Below, in pieces: positions 24,854-27,175 of a stretch of DNA of 27,175 nt; positions within the stretch are counted from its first letter, which is position 1; each line of letters starts with the position of its first letter. The stretch spans positions 1 through 27,175 of the forward strand of contig JBFKOL010000019.1 in NCBI GenBank assembly GCA_041628815.1, given 5' to 3'. The notes under the pieces are model-generated. The model searched no databases. It was not told where the DNA came from and saw only the letters and a list, made by a program, of their open reading frames with translations. Source of the stretch: JBFKOL01 sp041628815. Lineage in GTDB: Bacteria > Bacteroidota > Bacteroidia > Chitinophagales > Saprospiraceae. Position numbers and translations under genes: made by a program.

Positions 24854-24909
24854 CCAAAATTTATTACCCCAAAAAAACCAATTGTTACTTTATCGTTTTC
24901 AAAAGTCAT
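24838..24909 (-). other. 23-codon reading frame ending in the terminator loop
   Basis: From ATG 24909 on the minus strand a 23-residue peptide starts MTFENDKVTIGFF and ends NFGPGSA, with its TAG stop at 24840-24838, inside the loop of the terminator hairpin. That position would suit a leader peptide controlling the hairpin. The frame is short and may be chance; no run of regulatory codons is seen. Confidence 0.25.
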
Positions 24910-24966
24910 GCCGAATTGCCAACATTCATTCTTGAAAGCTATGTACTTTCGAGGTGTAAATAACCC

Positions 24967-25602
24967 ATGCCAATGAACATTAGTCGCTGGGAAGCGTACA
25001 GCGTGTCTTTCAGTACCCCACCAATGCCTTTGTTGAAAGAGATTGCGCAGATCACAGAATCCACCATGCCCAACCCCAATGCTTGTTCGGGAGACTTGCA
25101 GGGTTCATTTCTCGCTGTATTGTCGAAACTGATATCGCCTTCTCTCGTTGTGGAAGTAGGTACATTCACCGCCTATGGCACCATTTGCCTGGCACAGGGT
25201 CTTGCACCACTGGGCAAAATGATCACGATGGAATCGAATTTCGATCTTGAAGATCTCATACGCAGACATATCCGTAAAGCCGGGTTAACCGACAGGATCG
25301 ATTTGTGGCTGGGTAAAGCCCTCGACCTACTACCCCAGGTAAGCGGCCCTGTTGACCTCGCCTTCATCGATGCGGCCAAGAGGGAGTACATCGATTATTA
25401 CGAGCTACTTGTTCCAAAGATGTCTGCCGGGGGTCTAATTTTAGCGGACAATGTATTGTGGAAAGGAAAAGTTCTCGATCCTGGTAACGACAAGATTGCC
25501 CGGGATTTACATGCATTTAATGCGCATGTAAGGGATGATCCCAGGACAGAGAATGTTATACTTCCAGTCAGGGACGGTCTCAATGTGATCAGAAAATGTT
25601 GA
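24967..25602 (+). CDS. Class I SAM-dependent O-methyltransferase (COMT-like)
   Basis: Transfers methyl from SAM to a hydroxyl group, probably of a catechol-type or similar small molecule. 211 residues. The N-terminal MPLLKEIAQITESTMPNPNACSGDLQGSFLAVLSKL shows the family's substrate lid and QG motif. SAM motif I is VVEVGTFTAYG (61-71), with Glu89 at the end of strand 2. Metal-ligand residues of the COMT family have equivalents at Asp135 (AFIDAAK), Asp161 and Asn162 (LADNVLWKGKV). It is followed after 4 bp by hemW, so the two are probably co-transcribed. Substrate unknown. Confidence 0.92.
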   Translation: MPMNISRWEAYSVSFSTPPMPLLKEIAQITESTMPNPNACSGDLQGSFLAVLSKLISPSLVVEVGTFTAYGTICLAQGLAPLGKMITMESNFDLEDLIRRHIRKAGLTDRIDLWLGKALDLLPQVSGPVDLAFIDAAKREYIDYYELLVPKMSAGGLILADNVLWKGKVLDPGNDKIARDLHAFNAHVRDDPRTENVILPVRDGLNVIRKC

Positions 25603-25606
25603 TCCC

Positions 25607-26734
25607 ATGTCAGGATTGTATTTGCACATCCCATTCTGCAGAAAAGCCTGCCACTACTGTAGTTTTTACTTTTCTACATCGCTTCGACACAGGGATGAGC
25701 TACTCGGTGCACTTGTCGCAGAGATCAGACACAGGGAGCATTTTCTGGAGGATACACCATTGTCCACCATATACTTCGGAGGAGGCACTCCCAGTATACT
25801 CAGTCTTCAAGAAATTGAACGGCTGTTGTCTTCAATATCCAATGTCTTTGAGATCAAAAAAGATGTTGAAATAACGCTTGAGGCGAATCCTGAAGATCTG
25901 GACAAGGAGAAGCTGGAGGGCTTGAAAGCATTGGGTGTGAATAGGCTTAGTATTGGCATACAAAGTTTTCACAACACCGACCTGGATTTCATGAACCGTT
26001 CTCATGATTCTGCCAAGGCCAAGGAAGTTATTGAACTTGTCATGAAGACAGGTTTCCGCAGCTTTTCGGTTGACCTGATGTTCGGTCTGGTCGAAGGAAA
26101 TATGAGTTTATGGTCCCAGAACATCGAGACAATTCTTTCTTACGAAGTTCCCCACCTGTCGTGCTATAACCTGACACTGGAAGAACAAACTGCCTTTCAT
26201 CACTGGTACAAGAAAGGTAAAATTACCCTGCCGCCGGATGTAGATCAGAATGAACAATTTTATCATGCTTCGAAGGTTTTGACCAATGTGGGATATGAAC
26301 ACTACGAGGTATCTAATTATGCATTGCCTGGGCATGAATCCCTGCACAATTGGCAGTACTGGCAAAGGTCCCCCTACCTGGGCATAGGACCATCGGCCCA
26401 TTCTTTTGACGGCAATACTAGGTACTGGAACGAGTCATCCAATATCAGGTATATCAGGCGCATACAAAGTGGTGATTTTCATATGGAGTCTGAAAGGCTG
26501 AGCGATTCAGACCACTTGAATGAGATCGTCATGTTGGGTTTACGTACACGACGCGGCATCAATAAAGACGATCTTCTTTCTTTGCCCGATGCATTGAGAA
26601 ATAGCTGGTTTAAAGGCCTGGAAGGATATTTGGCCAAGGATATTATACGAGAGGACCCCAATGCTTATGTACTCAACAGAGTACACTGGCACATGGCCGA
26701 CTTCATCAGTGCCGACTTGTTTTATGATACATAA
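25607..26734 (+). CDS. hemW: Radical SAM haem chaperone HemW
   Basis: Radical SAM protein that binds haem and passes it to respiratory proteins; long annotated as a coproporphyrinogen III oxidase. 375 residues, normal length. The cluster motif is CRKACHYC (Cys11, Cys15, Cys18) followed by SF, with GGGTPS (58-63) and EANPED (92-97). IGIQSFHNTDLDFMNRSH and the VDLMFGL strand are typical. The HemW C-terminal domain follows, with LGIGPSAHSFDGNTRYWN and EIVMLGLRTRRGI. True HemN has a further Cys in the cluster motif (CxxxCxxCxC), which is absent here. ATG 25607 lies 4 bp after the methyltransferase stop. Confidence 0.95.
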   Translation: MSGLYLHIPFCRKACHYCSFYFSTSLRHRDELLGALVAEIRHREHFLEDTPLSTIYFGGGTPSILSLQEIERLLSSISNVFEIKKDVEITLEANPEDLDKEKLEGLKALGVNRLSIGIQSFHNTDLDFMNRSHDSAKAKEVIELVMKTGFRSFSVDLMFGLVEGNMSLWSQNIETILSYEVPHLSCYNLTLEEQTAFHHWYKKGKITLPPDVDQNEQFYHASKVLTNVGYEHYEVSNYALPGHESLHNWQYWQRSPYLGIGPSAHSFDGNTRYWNESSNIRYIRRIQSGDFHMESERLSDSDHLNEIVMLGLRTRRGINKDDLLSLPDALRNSWFKGLEGYLAKDIIREDPNAYVLNRVHWHMADFISADLFYDT

Positions 26735-26820
26735 GACTTTACATTGGGTATAGAGTACAAATGTCCCGCTGGTGACTTACAATGGTGTAAACAATATTTT
26801 TTCACAAAATCAACAAAAAT

Positions 26821-27175
26821 GAAACCTATCAAAGCCCGCATATTTTTGCTGCTTGCGGCATTCACCATAGTGATCAATACAGGTAGCACTCAAAATGTAG
26901 TTGCAGATAGCACAGGATTGCTTGGGGATGATTTCAGTCTTCAGGGAGCATTGCAATTATTCAAAACCTCTGATGACCTTGAATCTTTCGAAAAAGCGCT
27001 CAACAAAGAGAACAATTATGTAAATAACCTGGACCTGAATGAGGATGGTGACATTGACTACATCCGCGTAGTTGACCAGATGGAGGGAGATGTTCATGTC
27101 ATTGTTCTGCGAGTACCCATTTCAAAAGAGGAATCCCAGGATATTGCAGTAATCCATATTGAAAGAACGGGAGAG
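26821..27175 (+). CDS. Secreted protein with EF-hand-like loop, function unknown (3' end missing)
   Basis: 118 residues visible before the window ends. The N-terminus MKPIKARIFLLLAAFTIVINTGS is a signal peptide, probably cleaved around residue 23-25. The domain then contains NNLDLNEDGDIDYIRVVDQ, where DLNEDGDIDYI looks like a calcium-binding EF-hand/dockerin-like loop. VHVIVLRVPISKEESQDIAVIHIER follows. This pattern (NNLDLNxDGxxDYIRV, then ExQDIAxIxIE) recurs in Bacteroidota proteins of unknown function, as far as I recall. ATG 26821 is preceded by an A-rich stretch but no clear promoter box. Confidence 0.75.

Overview
The window looks like a chromosomal segment of a Bacteroidota bacterium, perhaps of the Saprospiria or Chitinophagia side; the lineage below phylum is a guess. 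Reasons: promoters of the TAnnTTTG type (clearest before the 8.0 kb lipoprotein gene and before gyrB), few strong Shine-Dalgarno sites, short lipoprotein signal peptides, a TonB-dependent receptor, a phylum-typical ECF sigma factor, a HemW with the PFCRKxCHYC signature, a GyrB of about 650 residues, and a DUF6702-type protein. No tRNA, rRNA, CRISPR array, insertion sequence, phage gene or attachment site was found. It reads as core and household genome, not an island.

Layout. 1-675 (-): 5' two thirds or less of a flavin monooxygenase of the Baeyer-Villiger type, cut by the window edge. 1113-2933 (+): TonB-dependent receptor, overlapping tail to tail with an SDR oxidoreductase (2917-3789, -). 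A 522-bp divergent spacer leads to a Spinster-like MFS transporter and a NagX/HGSNAT-like acetyltransferase (4312-6750, +). 6961-7545 (+): ECF sigma factor with its own terminator. 8056-9834 (+): an unusual lipoprotein joining a redoxin domain, a c-type haem domain and a PHM-like dicopper monooxygenase domain, followed by a GNAT acetyltransferase. 10508-11884 (-): AGCS sodium:alanine symporter, divergent from a small lipoprotein gene. 12611-15834 (-): a tight operon DUF6702 - yidD - hemB - M28 peptidase with overlapping genes. 16146-19556 (-): gyrB then ahcY. 19739-21380 (+): tsaE and alanine dehydrogenase. 21521-21832 (+): a small protein resembling only sigma region 2. 21887-24775 (-): TetR regulator, acyl-CoA dehydrogenase and SCP2 protein, probably one fatty-acid degradation unit. 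24967-26734 (+): SAM-dependent O-methyltransferase and HemW, 4 bp apart. 26821-end (+): start of a secreted protein, cut by the window edge.

How the genes may work together. Acyl-CoA oxidation (ACAD plus SCP2) under a TetR repressor is the clearest local pathway. HemB (haem precursor synthesis) and HemW (haem trafficking) fit an organism that makes haem proteins such as the haem c / copper lipoprotein. AhcY recycles the SAH produced by methyltransferases such as the one at 25 kb. The alanine symporter and alanine dehydrogenase could share a substrate but are 8 kb apart.

The most interesting non-coding signals are: a promoter whose -7 box is the loop of a perfect 13-bp inverted repeat (7949-7992); a plus-strand terminator at 16110-16144 with no plus-strand gene before it, preceded by a -7 box and two hairpins, suggesting a roughly 155-nt RNA; and a minus-strand terminator in the leader of the tetR gene (24820-24853), whose loop holds the stop codon of a 23-codon reading frame.
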